Of a DNA stretch of 64,000 nt, positions 37,847 through 46,610 are shown piece by piece. The notes beneath the pieces were generated by a model that searched no databases, was not told the origin of the DNA, and worked only from the letters and a program-made list of their open reading frames with translations. A program made the position numbers and the translations under genes. Every line of letters starts with the position of its first letter. Position 1 is the first letter of the stretch. The stretch is taken from contig JAFMVE010000009.1 in assembly GCA_025499705.1 (NCBI GenBank), positions 62,001 through 126,000 of the forward strand, written 5' to 3'. The DNA comes from Carboxylicivirga caseinilyticus. GTDB taxonomy: Bacteria; Bacteroidota; Bacteroidia; Bacteroidales; Marinilabiliaceae.

Positions 37847-40800
37847 TTTACAACCACTTTTTGAGTAAAGACTTCGTCACCAACAACCAATCGCAGAATT
37901 ACCACACCATGATAATCGTTTAATTCATCTCCACTAAAATGATATCGTCCATTATTTAAAGTTCCGCTAAACAAACTACTGATCAAAGCTCCATCCGGAC
38001 TGTAAACTGACAGAACAACTTTGCTATTATCATCAGCCACATCATAATCAAACTCTATGAAACCATCTGTTGGATTAGGATAAACACTGTACAAAGCTGA
38101 AGTTTCAACAACCAGCTCTGATACAGAAGTTGCAATTGGATTTTGAATAATGGCTCCTTTACTGTTACTAATCAAATCATGTTCGTTCACTAACAATTCA
38201 CCAAAATCTATTCTTGTTTCTGCCTCAACACCAGAGATTAATTCAAACTGCAAATCGGCTAATACTCCTTGAGCTGAAATATCTTCAGATGAAGCAAATG
38301 CCAGATCAATAAAACCGTTAACATTATCGATGCTGTATGCCATCATAATATTCAAATCGCCTTGATCAATTTGTTTTACCTGAAGTACAGCAGGATTGAA
38401 CTGCAGTTTAATATCAGTACTTAGCAGATTACCATTATTCTCAACCATTAACCTTGATGTAAATTCGGTATCAACAGGAGATGCATCAGTCAAACTGAAG
38501 AAGATTTCCTCATTGTCAATAGATGAACCGGTGCTCTTTAGTACTTCTGCAGGGAAACTGGTGATGATACCTGCTACGTATTGCAATACCAGTGAAGCAT
38601 CATAAGCTGTAATACCAGCTGTACCAGACACATCTGCTACCGATTGTTGCAAATCATTTAAGGTGATAATGCTGGCTGCATGCTGAAGAATCAACGAAGC
38701 ATCATACGCCTGAATATGACCATTGAGACTGACATCACCCATTAACGGATTGGTAAATCCATCTGTTGTGAAATCAGCATAATTAACCATATTAGTTACC
38801 GCGTCACCTGTACCACCTGGATTAGATGCATGGGTTGGACCAGTATTACTGCCCCAATAATTATATCGGGCATCAATATTGAATGCCATATCTACATTCT
38901 GAACCCCGTAATTGGTGTTTCCATAAATATCGCAGTAATTAATTACAGGGTTGGAAGCTCCGGTTGCCCGCACTCCATTGGAATTGTAGATCATGCTTGA
39001 ACGCGTTATGGTAGGACTGGCTTTTTCTACTGTTATGGCAGCTTCGGTATTATAATATCCGGCATAACGTATCAAACAGTTATCCAAACGGCACGAATCA
39101 TCAAAAGCCTCATCTGTAAAACGCAATCCTTTCCAGTTGTAATAATTACTGGTAATGGCTTGTGGTCCGTTTGAATTAGTGTCTCCACCAAAAAAGTCGT
39201 CTTTAATATCGGTGAATACAATTACACTGTCAGCAGTATATCCTCCCTCAGCAATCAATCCTCTCTTTATCGTCATGTAGGCCCCCTGATTGAATTTACA
39301 AATCACGCCCGGATCGATGGACAGATGCACACTGGTTCCGATGGAGTAATTGCCCGAGAAGTAATACGGAATATTTGGAACACCGGCAAAGGTATTCTTC
39401 TTCAAAGTAACATCCTGAACCAGTTCCTCATTAGCCAGCACTCCAATAGCTTTATAGGTTGTACCCGAAATAACATTGTTAACAGTATCTCTTGGGAATG
39501 AAACCAAAGAAATAACCATTGGGGCATAAGTAATATCATTAAATGTACTGTTGGTCAGTGCAGGTGTTGACACTCCCCTTAGTTCGACTCCCCAGGTACA
39601 GTTCTCGAACAGCGAAGCATTGATATCCGGTGCTGCCTGTTCCATATTAATTCCACTTCTTGAATACCTGAAAATACTATTATCAACCGAACAGGAATCA
39701 TCATTGGATATGTCGTTAAAAGTTATGGCCGGATAGCCTTGAATAGAAGGCCCATTTTCTGCACCATTATCATTGGTATCCATCGGGTGACCATAAGCAT
39801 CGTCGCGCAAATGGGTAAATACAACCGGTTTTTCAGCCGTACCTTTTAGTTGTAGGGCACCATTTACCGAAAAAGCAGCGGTATTATTGGTTTTAAAAAC
39901 GGTTCCGGCCGGCACCACAATATTAGTACCTGAGTTAACTGTTAATGTGTTGTATAGAAAATAAGTGATGTTTTCATAGCCTGCAAAATCGCGCTGAGGA
40001 ATGGTATCATCTAACGAATAGGTTTCCTGAGCAATACCCAAAGCAACAATTCCAAGGTTTGATACTCCATTGTTTTCAAAAACAGGGTTGGCAAACATAC
40101 TGATGATGACAGGAGCTTCACCAAGATTATTAAATTGTGAATTGGTTACAACAGCATCAGAACTACCAAAAATACCTATACCTCCATAATGACAGTTCTC
40201 TATCTGGCAACTGTCAACCTCAACAAAAGCATCAAAAATATCAACCAGACTCCTGTTTTTTCCATTACTGTAATAGGTATAACCACCGTAATTAAGAATA
40301 CAGTTGTTCAGCAGGTTATCGGCTTCCAATGAAGATGCATTAAAAACAATGCGGCTCCAGTTGTTCCTTTGAGGGATCGAAACGTTACCATCATCGTTTG
40401 TATCCCCTCCTTTTGAATCATCCTTGATGGATGTAAATACAATTTTTTCGTCAGTGGTACCATTGGCATTAAGAGCACCGTTGACGGTAATACTGCTGTA
40501 ATAATCTCTGAATTTAATAACAACACCCGGCGAGATACTAAGTATTGCATTATTACCAATGGTTAATTGATCAACGATATAAGCAATGTTGTAGATTCCT
40601 CCAACATCACGTTTGATCAGACTGGCTGAATTAGCTAAATTTCCTTCAAGAATAAGGATTCCGTTACTACCGTTTCCGTTTGATGCGATATCGGGAGACG
40701 TAAACGACATCAGTGGATCAGACATCAGTGACATGGCTAACGGATCGAGTCGACAGTTTTGGATGATTACACTCTCGGAACAATCAGGAGCTGAAGAACC

Positions 40801-43116
40801 GTCAAATCTTAAGCCATAATAGTATGAATCGCTGATTAACGAATTTGCTATATCTCCTCCTGCATCAACCCAGGTAACTACACCATAATTACTGTTACCC
40901 CCAAACAATAATCGGGTATAATCAATTGAATTAAAAGCATCATTGGATGTTCCCATATATCTGATACTGGTCCAGTTTCCGGCAGCCGGTGCTTCAGCAT
41001 CTCCATCATTTTTGGTATCCTGAGGAATTCCGTAGTTATCGTCTTTGATGGATGTAAAAACAACTGAATCCGTTTCCAGCCCGGATGATTTAAATCCACC
41101 ATTTACAATGATGCTTCTGTTTTGATTAAATTTCAAAACCACCCCTGATTTAACTTCTACATTAGTTCCTGAATTAATAGTCAGATCATCCAGAAGGACA
41201 TATGAGATATTGTTATATCCGGCAATTGTATCCTTATCAAGCGTGGCATTAAATCCAAGTTTTTCACCAATAATACCAATGGCAGTCCAACCCGGATTTA
41301 CAAAACTGTTTCCAGTAAATTCAGGGTAAGCATTGATTGATTTGGCTATCGGAGTATAGGTTGTGTTTACAAATTCATTATTCTCAACAATAGGATGCGA
41401 AGCCTGAAAAGCATAAATACCATAATGACAGTCCTTAATAATGCTGTTGGTAATTTCAGGACTAGCATTCTCCATGGTAATCTGTCCACTACTAATATAT
41501 TGGGTATTGTAATATCTGCCAGGCATAGAGCCATATTGCAAACGAGTATAGTTTAACACACAATTCTCATCATCAATTGTATTTTCAAACACAATACCTC
41601 CCCAGTTCCCTATTGCAGGTACGGTTTGTGTTCCATCTTTATTGGTATCCTGAGGGTTACCAAAATTATCATCACGTACCGAAGTAAAAGTTATATAATG
41701 ATCGGCGTCGCCACCGTCAGCAATCAAAGCTCCTTTTACAATAATCAGATGCGATTGACTGTATCCCTTAATTACCACGCCCGGATCAATGGTTAGTGTA
41801 ATACCTTCGGGTATGGTTACCGAACCTAACAATAAATAGGTCACGTTTGGAATACCTGTAACATCACGCTGGGGCAAACTGGCACTGGCTGTCATGGTGC
41901 TGCTGATAATTCCAATGGCATCATAAGTGTTATCTGAAAAAGAAAATGAATTATCTGTAAATGTTGGAGAGGCATCCAGCGTTAAAGCAAAAGGCACCAG
42001 CGATGATGAACCGATGGTATTAAACCTGAAAGTCGGACTGGAATTAAACTCTATATATGCACCAATATAGTTATTCTCGAAGTTACAATTTTCAATGCTG
42101 GGCGAAGCATTCTGAATCCAAACCGGAGCGCGGTTACTTCGTCCTCCAAAGGAAAAGTTGGCATAACTGATACTGCACATTCCATCGTTACTACTGTCTT
42201 CAAAACGTATTGATCCCCAGTTTCCTGCAGCCGGAGGTGTAGCTGCTCCATCGTTATTGGTATCGCCTCCCAAATTATCATTTTGATAGGATGTAAAATT
42301 GATTCTTTCAGTAACTGAACCATTGGCAATTAACGCCCCCCTAACTAATATACTACCATTGTTGAATTTGAGAGTATTTCCGGCTTTTATGGTTAAAGTT
42401 GCAGCGGACTGAACATACAAGTCGCGGTTTATAACATAAGGCACTGCAACGGTATCAAGCATCATATCTCCATTCAGATAACTAAAATCGACATAAACCC
42501 CATTGAATGTATTTCCGGATATATCAACGTTATTATGATCAAAGTTTAGATTAGCTGATCCTCTGTAAACCACTGGCCATCTGCATGCTGTAATCTGGGC
42601 ACTTGTGACCTGAATGTTACCGTCATTATAAATTTCCAGTCCTGCATTATTTGAATCTTTAATAACACAGTTATCATTTATGTTAATGGTTCCTCCATTA
42701 CTGCTCAATGCCCCATAATAGGCATTATACGATGAGCTATATCCACCGTATTCGATGGTGGTTGCATTAAAAATGGCTGATCCACCGGATCTAACTTCGA
42801 TGGTATTCCAATCTCCTTTTTGACCAAGTCCGGCTCCGGCAGACGAAGTAAAAACGACCCGCTTACCTGCGGTTCCATTCACAATTAAATCTCCATCAAC
42901 TGTGATACTGGTATTAGAATTAATCTTAACCTCAACTCCTTCATTGATGGTTAAAACACCCGATGAAGTAATTTGCAGATTTGAAGTTATCAAATAAGGT
43001 GAGCCTTCAACCGTCCAGGTTGAATCGGTTGTAATATAGCCTGAAACATTGGTTTGTGCGGTTAAAACCAAGCCCATACTAATTAAAAAAACGAAAAGGG
43101 TAAAAAGTTTTTTCAT
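37843..43116 (-). CDS. Giant T9SS-exported beta-helix protein carrying a dockerin and a cohesin
   Basis: A 1757-residue secreted protein. Signal peptide 1-20. Residues 45-1455 are right-handed beta-helix repeats in about seven large units, each opening with a strand such as TLTIKAGNTLKF and VRGALIANGS and containing GDWN or AGNW. A type I dockerin lies at about 1459-1522 with two halves, GDVSLNGHIQAYDASLILQH and ADVSGTAGITAYDASLVLQY; calcium-loop positions 1, 3, 5 and 12 are D/S/N/D and D/S/T/D. A cohesin-like domain follows at about 1530-1655, then a type A sorting domain from VYPNPTDGF to the end. Beta-helix parts of this kind bind or cut polysaccharides, but I see no lyase active-site motif. 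It is translationally coupled to the cohesin protein gene downstream. Confidence 0.88.
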   Translation of the reverse strand: MKKLFTLFVFLISMGLVLTAQTNVSGYITTDSTWTVEGSPYLITSNLQITSSGVLTINEGVEVKINSNTSITVDGDLIVNGTAGKRVVFTSSAGAGLGQKGDWNTIEVRSGGSAIFNATTIEYGGYSSSYNAYYGALSSNGGTININDNCVIKDSNNAGLEIYNDGNIQVTSAQITACRWPVVYRGSANLNFDHNNVDISGNTFNGVYVDFSYLNGDMMLDTVAVPYVINRDLYVQSAATLTIKAGNTLKFNNGSILVRGALIANGSVTERINFTSYQNDNLGGDTNNDGAATPPAAGNWGSIRFEDSSNDGMCSISYANFSFGGRSNRAPVWIQNASPSIENCNFENNYIGAYIEFNSSPTFRFNTIGSSSLVPFALTLDASPTFTDNSFSFSDNTYDAIGIISSTMTASASLPQRDVTGIPNVTYLLLGSVTIPEGITLTIDPGVVIKGYSQSHLIIVKGALIADGGDADHYITFTSVRDDNFGNPQDTNKDGTQTVPAIGNWGGIVFENTIDDENCVLNYTRLQYGSMPGRYYNTQYISSGQITMENASPEITNSIIKDCHYGIYAFQASHPIVENNEFVNTTYTPIAKSINAYPEFTGNSFVNPGWTAIGIIGEKLGFNATLDKDTIAGYNNISYVLLDDLTINSGTNVEVKSGVVLKFNQNRSIIVNGGFKSSGLETDSVVFTSIKDDNYGIPQDTKNDGDAEAPAAGNWTSIRYMGTSNDAFNSIDYTRLLFGGNSNYGVVTWVDAGGDIANSLISDSYYYGLRFDGSSAPDCSESVIIQNCRLDPLAMSLMSDPLMSFTSPDIASNGNGSNGILILEGNLANSASLIKRDVGGIYNIAYIVDQLTIGNNAILSISPGVVIKFRDYYSSITVNGALNANGTTDEKIVFTSIKDDSKGGDTNDDGNVSIPQRNNWSRIVFNASSLEADNLLNNCILNYGGYTYYSNGKNRSLVDIFDAFVEVDSCQIENCHYGGIGIFGSSDAVVTNSQFNNLGEAPVIISMFANPVFENNGVSNLGIVALGIAQETYSLDDTIPQRDFAGYENITYFLYNTLTVNSGTNIVVPAGTVFKTNNTAAFSVNGALQLKGTAEKPVVFTHLRDDAYGHPMDTNDNGAENGPSIQGYPAITFNDISNDDSCSVDNSIFRYSRSGINMEQAAPDINASLFENCTWGVELRGVSTPALTNSTFNDITYAPMVISLVSFPRDTVNNVISGTTYKAIGVLANEELVQDVTLKKNTFAGVPNIPYYFSGNYSIGTSVHLSIDPGVICKFNQGAYMTIKRGLIAEGGYTADSVIVFTDIKDDFFGGDTNSNGPQAITSNYYNWKGLRFTDEAFDDSCRLDNCLIRYAGYYNTEAAITVEKASPTITRSSMIYNSNGVRATGASNPVINYCDIYGNTNYGVQNVDMAFNIDARYNYWGSNTGPTHASNPGGTGDAVTNMVNYADFTTDGFTNPLMGDVSLNGHIQAYDASLILQHAASIITLNDLQQSVADVSGTAGITAYDASLVLQYVAGIITSFPAEVLKSTGSSIDNEEIFFSLTDASPVDTEFTSRLMVENNGNLLSTDIKLQFNPAVLQVKQIDQGDLNIMMAYSIDNVNGFIDLAFASSEDISAQGVLADLQFELISGVEAETRIDFGELLVNEHDLISNSKGAIIQNPIATSVSELVVETSALYSVYPNPTDGFIEFDYDVADDNSKVVLSVYSPDGALISSLFSGTLNNGRYHFSGDELNDYHGVVILRLVVGDEVFTQKVVVK
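39127..42459 (-). repeat. Coding super-repeat of about 205 residues, six copies with a calcium-like loop
   Basis: Within the giant beta-helix protein the motif D-T-(N/K)-x-(D/N)-G recurs at residues near 285, 490, 700, 905, 1113 and 1312, always after a block like FTSIKDDNYG and before a Trp or Tyr strand (AAGNWTSIRY). The spacing is 199-210 residues. A seventh, N-terminal unit lacks the loop. The copies have diverged in DNA sequence, so this is an old duplication, not a recent tandem array. Confidence 0.75.
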
Positions 43117-43490
43117 ATTGAGAGTATTAATTAAACAAATTACATACGCTAGATTAAGTCCTTTAAAATGGAGAGAGCATTAAAGTAATTTACAGTAATT
43201 CAGAAGTATTGTCAATGTTATGAAAAGCCTTTTTATGGGCACTTTCAGAAGAATTGATGAACTTAATTTGTATGTAGATTAACCAATACTAAAAACATGT
43301 GATCGTAAGAATTGGGATGATTGACTAATAACACCGACAATTCAAATTAACATGTATAAATTTCTAGTACGGATAAAGATTAATTATAAATTGCAGTTGA
43401 ATAAAATAACATTACGGTTAAAATTCGAATTGATATTACACTTAAATCACAACGTTTTAATAAAATGTATTTCAACAGTTTAAAACATAG
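43117..43490. other. Non-coding region between divergent genes
   Basis: No coding frame, RNA gene or terminator could be supported here. It must hold the promoter of the minus-strand beta-helix/cohesin operon (start 43116), but no TAnnTTTG box stands out on that strand. It is more AT-rich than the genes around it. Confidence 0.6.
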
Positions 43491-43510
43491 TGTCGTGTGA
43501 ATGTCGTGTG
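43491..43510 (+). repeat. Direct repeat TGTCGTGTG upstream of the XRE gene promoter
   Basis: TGTCGTGTG occurs at 43491-43499 and 43502-43510, an 11-base period (one helical turn), ending 16 bases before the -33 box of the XRE regulator gene. This is where an activator or autoregulator could bind. Confidence 0.45.
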
Positions 43511-43526
43511 TAATTCAGTTCAATTA

Positions 43527-43557
43527 TTTGGAAAAAATTTAGTTGAATATAACCTTG
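43527..43557 (+). promoter_or_regulatory. Promoter of the XRE regulator gene
   Basis: TTTG (43527-43530), exactly 19 bases, then TAACCTTG (43550-43557), one mismatch from consensus. The transcript would begin near 43563, 14 bases before the ATG. Confidence 0.6.
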
Positions 43558-43576
43558 TCAAAAATTACAAACTAAT

Positions 43577-44290
43577 ATGAAGTGTGTTTCATTCAAAGAT
43601 AAATTAATAGAAGTAAGGAAAGCTAAAGGCTTAACACAAGAAGAGGTAGCTAACCTTTGTAAAATAACAGCCCGAACCATTCAACGAATAGAAACTGGTG
43701 CTGTATCACCACGTCCTTACACCATAAAATTAATCTCTGAAGTGCTTGGATTTGAATACTATTATTCAGCTAATAAGAAAAAGCTAAAAGTATTAGAAAG
43801 TGTTAAATCTGACAAAATAAGTTTCTTTAAAAGAAATAAATCAAACTATAAAAATCTGATAAAAAGTATAATAATAGTATCAACACTCATAATAGTTACA
43901 GCTGTTTTACTAGCATTTCTTTATCCAGAAGATAAATCAAGTGTAACAATTGAAAATTCTTTAATTGGTAAATGGCGATTATGTATTACTGATGATACTC
44001 CATGGGAAGACCTTTTTGAAAGAAAGGGTTATTACAGATATAAAATTATATCGACAGAAACATTTATTGTAGTTGATACAGATAGTCTAAGCAAAAACTT
44101 CTATTCATACTTTATGGGTAACTACCAAGCTTATAATGGAATATACTCAGAAACCATTCAGCATACAGATTCATGTTTTTCAATGATGGCTGATGTTACG
44201 AATATTTTCAAGTATATATTGAAAGGAGATACACTATACTTGGAAGGAACTAATAATTGCTATAATGAAATTTGGAAAAAGGTTGAATAA
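43577..44290 (+). CDS. Membrane-anchored XRE-family regulator
   Basis: A 237-residue protein with an N-terminal Cro/CI helix-turn-helix at about 10-57 (VRKAKGLTQEEVANLCKITA, RTIQRIETGAVSP), one transmembrane helix at about 92-116 (SIIIVSTLIIVTAVLLAFLY) and an external C-terminal domain 128-237 with NSLIGKWRLCITDD, like small lipocalin-type domains. It would sense something outside the cytoplasm and act on DNA while held in the membrane. The two genes that follow are close (gaps of 10 and 23 bases), so all three form one operon. Confidence 0.87.
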   Translation: MKCVSFKDKLIEVRKAKGLTQEEVANLCKITARTIQRIETGAVSPRPYTIKLISEVLGFEYYYSANKKKLKVLESVKSDKISFFKRNKSNYKNLIKSIIIVSTLIIVTAVLLAFLYPEDKSSVTIENSLIGKWRLCITDDTPWEDLFERKGYYRYKIISTETFIVVDTDSLSKNFYSYFMGNYQAYNGIYSETIQHTDSCFSMMADVTNIFKYILKGDTLYLEGTNNCYNEIWKKVE

Positions 44291-44300
44291 ATTGATTATT

Positions 44301-44597
44301 ATGAAAATAAAAACTCTAACTCTGTTTGTTTGTCTTATGATTTTTAGCCAATTAACTAAAGCTCAATACTCTAAAGATAGTCTCATTCAAGAAAACACAG
44401 ATACATCTAAGGTTATTGTATTTCTTGATGGAAAACGTATTCCGCAAAAAGTCATATTGCCAAAAATTCAAGAAGGAAGTGCAAAATTTATAGGTGGAGA
44501 ATGGCGTAGCCGACAATCCATATTAGTCTATGGAGAAGCTTATCGTTATGGAGTAAACTTCTTTATTACCAAAACTCTGCCCAACACTGAAAACTAA
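44301..44597 (+). CDS. Small secreted protein of unknown function
   Basis: A 98-residue protein. A longer frame opens at 44265 inside the XRE gene, but the ATG at 44301 gives a proper signal peptide, MKIKTLTLFVCLMIFSQL followed by TKAQ, so it is preferred. The mature part, about 76 residues, includes VIVFLDGKRIPQKVILPKI, a phrase seen in Bacteroidota proteins near TonB or carboxypeptidase-like domains, but I cannot assign a family. It sits between the XRE regulator and the thioredoxin lipoprotein. Confidence 0.7.
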   Translation: MKIKTLTLFVCLMIFSQLTKAQYSKDSLIQENTDTSKVIVFLDGKRIPQKVILPKIQEGSAKFIGGEWRSRQSILVYGEAYRYGVNFFITKTLPNTEN

Positions 44598-44620
44598 AAC
44601 ATTTAAGAAAATTGTAAAGT

Positions 44621-45709
44621 ATGAAAATCCTAAACCTGCTAATGATAGTATTGCTAAATACAATAGTGTCATGTCAGTTGACTTCTAACGAATATCAAAT
44701 CAATGGAATTGTCAATGATAACTTAAATGGTAAGGCAATTATGCTATTTAAATTTAAAGCCGATACCATTTGGAAAGTGGACACTGCATATATTAAGGAT
44801 GGTAAATTCTTTTTCGAAGGAGAAGAAGAATTAGACGATGTCTCTATATTATCTGTTGGCAATTACCCTGATAAAGTTTTTTCAGCAGAACTAGCACTAG
44901 AAAAAGGAATCATTCATGTAAAATTAGACTCTATATCTGAGGTGAGAGGGACACCAATTAATGACAATTACAGTTCTTATAAATCAACTATTCGCAAGTA
45001 TAATGATTCCATAAAAACATGTGATAAAGAAATAATTCATGATATCATCGATGCAGAATATCAATATCAGAAAAATTGGATTGCAAATAACGTGAATGTA
45101 CCAACCGCACGAATGGAACTTAGGAATTGGTATTATAATATTGCCAATGACAGCTTGTTTGTGGCATTATACGAACTTATTCCTGGGGAATTACAAACCA
45201 GCCCGGATCTGAAAGAAAAATATGAGCGAACATTTGAAAGTATTGCGGCTAATAAAAAACAAAATGAATTAGTAAATCAGGAATTTATTGACTTTGAATT
45301 AATAACCCTTAACAAAAAGAAGTCTAGACTATCAGATTATATTGGCAAATCAAAGTATGTATTTCTTGAGTTTACTGCTTCGTGGTGTGGTCCATGCAGG
45401 GCCGATATACCTAATTTAAAAACACTTTATGAACAATATAAGGATAATGGCTTTGAGATCATAAGTATTTCCGTTGATGATGACTATAATCAATGGAAAA
45501 GATTTATTGAAGAAGAAGATGCACCTTGGATACACTTATCTAATCTGGAAGGAGTTCCTTCCGATTTAACCAAAGCTTATGGAGTGGATGGTGTTCCACA
45601 TGGCGTATTAATAGATAGAGAAGGAAAAATTATTTCAACCAAATTAAGCGGACTCTTTTTACTGCATTTTAACACTTTAGGAGAATTATTTGAAAAGGAA
45701 AATCTGTAA
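44621..45709 (+). CDS. TlpA/ResA-type thioredoxin lipoprotein with DUF4369 domain
   Basis: A 362-residue periplasmic disulfide oxidoreductase. The signal ends in the lipobox IVSC (Cys18). Residues about 25-125 are a DUF4369 beta-domain, common in front of TlpA proteins in Bacteroidota. Residues about 222-362 are thioredoxin-like, with the redox motif WCGPC (255-259), SVDDDYNQWKRFIEE and the cis-proline loop GVDGVPHGVLID. Its likely job is thiol-disulfide exchange with exported proteins. It ends the operon begun by the XRE regulator, with a strong terminator shared with the convergent gene. Confidence 0.92.
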   Translation: MKILNLLMIVLLNTIVSCQLTSNEYQINGIVNDNLNGKAIMLFKFKADTIWKVDTAYIKDGKFFFEGEEELDDVSILSVGNYPDKVFSAELALEKGIIHVKLDSISEVRGTPINDNYSSYKSTIRKYNDSIKTCDKEIIHDIIDAEYQYQKNWIANNVNVPTARMELRNWYYNIANDSLFVALYELIPGELQTSPDLKEKYERTFESIAANKKQNELVNQEFIDFELITLNKKKSRLSDYIGKSKYVFLEFTASWCGPCRADIPNLKTLYEQYKDNGFEIISISVDDDYNQWKRFIEEEDAPWIHLSNLEGVPSDLTKAYGVDGVPHGVLIDREGKIISTKLSGLFLLHFNTLGELFEKENL

Positions 45710-45711
45710 GA

Positions 45712-45752
45712 AAAACCCGGTATTAAAAAAGCATTAATACCGGGTTAATTTT
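45712..45752. terminator. Bidirectional terminator between convergent genes
   Basis: AACCCGGTATT and AATACCGGGTT form an 11-pair stem around AAAAAAGCATT, with A-rich and T-rich flanks on the two strands. It serves both the thioredoxin operon and the epimerase gene whose stop is at 45753. Confidence 0.85.
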
Positions 45753-46610
45753 CTATTTCACAAATTCAGCTTGATTTAAATAATCATAGCTCAACTTAAC
45801 ACTTTCCAATGGTTCAAAGTTGTAAGCTTCTACTTCTACCACAATCTTTTTCATACCTGCTTTTTCAGCTTCCGCAAAAACAGATTCGAAATTCATTTTT
45901 CCACTTGCTCCCAGCTCCTTCTCATCTTTCACATGCCAGAACAGAAAACGACCCGGGTAGTTATTAAAGTAATCAACGGCACTCTTTCCTCCCACTTTTA
46001 TCCAATACAAATCCAACTCGAAGAATACTTTATCTGGATCGGTATTTTGTAGCATGAAATCGTATCGTATCTGACCATCTACTTCTTCAAACTCTTTGTC
46101 GTGGTTATGGTAACCAAAAAGTAAACCTTTGGCTTTACATTTTTCACCTACTGCATTAAAATAATCGCAGTAACGCTTCAGGTCTTCTAAAGAGCCGTAT
46201 CCTTTGCCATCCATCGATGCCTGAATGATGTATTCGGCACCGGCAGCTTTATGAGCATCAATACATTGATCCCACCAAGCCATGGCTGCTTCCCAGTTTG
46301 TTGAATCAGGTAACGGATGACCAGCATGAGATGCCGTAAACTTTAATCCGTTTTTATCCAGCAAGGCTTTGAATTCTTCAGGACTCATACCATAGAATTT
46401 TCCATCACCATAACCGGCTGCTTCAATAAAGGTATATCCTATCTCGCCCAGCTTTTGAATCGTCACGGCTGCATCTTTGCCCATGTCATCTCTAACAGAC
46501 CATAGCTGCAAGCCGATATCTTTCTTTGGTTTTGACTCCTGACAACAAGCATTCATTAGCAATGAAACCATAAAAAGTAAAACACTTACTTTGATTGCCG
46601 GGGATTTCAT
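45753..46610 (-). CDS. Sugar phosphate isomerase/epimerase-type lipoprotein
   Basis: A 285-residue TIM-barrel of the xylose isomerase-like/AP endonuclease 2 superfamily. The signal ends in a lipobox (MNAC, then CQE), so it is a periplasmic or surface lipoprotein rather than cytoplasmic. Metal and active-site strands show as LQLWSVRDDM, HAGHPLPD, GYHNHDKEFEEVD, FELDLYWIKVGG, FWHVKDEK and VVEVEAY. It overlaps the DUF1080 gene as ATGA. In the 3-keto-glycoside pathway described in Bacteroides thetaiotaomicron, a homologue works next to DUF1080 and Gfo/Idh/MocA proteins; the same job is inferred here. Confidence 0.88.
   Translation of the reverse strand: MKSPAIKVSVLLFMVSLLMNACCQESKPKKDIGLQLWSVRDDMGKDAAVTIQKLGEIGYTFIEAAGYGDGKFYGMSPEEFKALLDKNGLKFTASHAGHPLPDSTNWEAAMAWWDQCIDAHKAAGAEYIIQASMDGKGYGSLEDLKRYCDYFNAVGEKCKAKGLLFGYHNHDKEFEEVDGQIRYDFMLQNTDPDKVFFELDLYWIKVGGKSAVDYFNNYPGRFLFWHVKDEKELGASGKMNFESVFAEAEKAGMKKIVVEVEAYNFEPLESVKLSYDYLNQAEFVK

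Noticed and set aside
37843-43116. Giant beta-helix protein as a polysaccharide lyase
   Set aside because: No lyase catalytic Arg/Lys motif or calcium-site strand like that of the neighbouring PL1 enzyme was seen; the repeats look structural.
33461-43116. Repeated words in this region as a CRISPR array
   Set aside because: The repeats are coding, diverged, about 600 bases apart and in frame with the beta-helix units.
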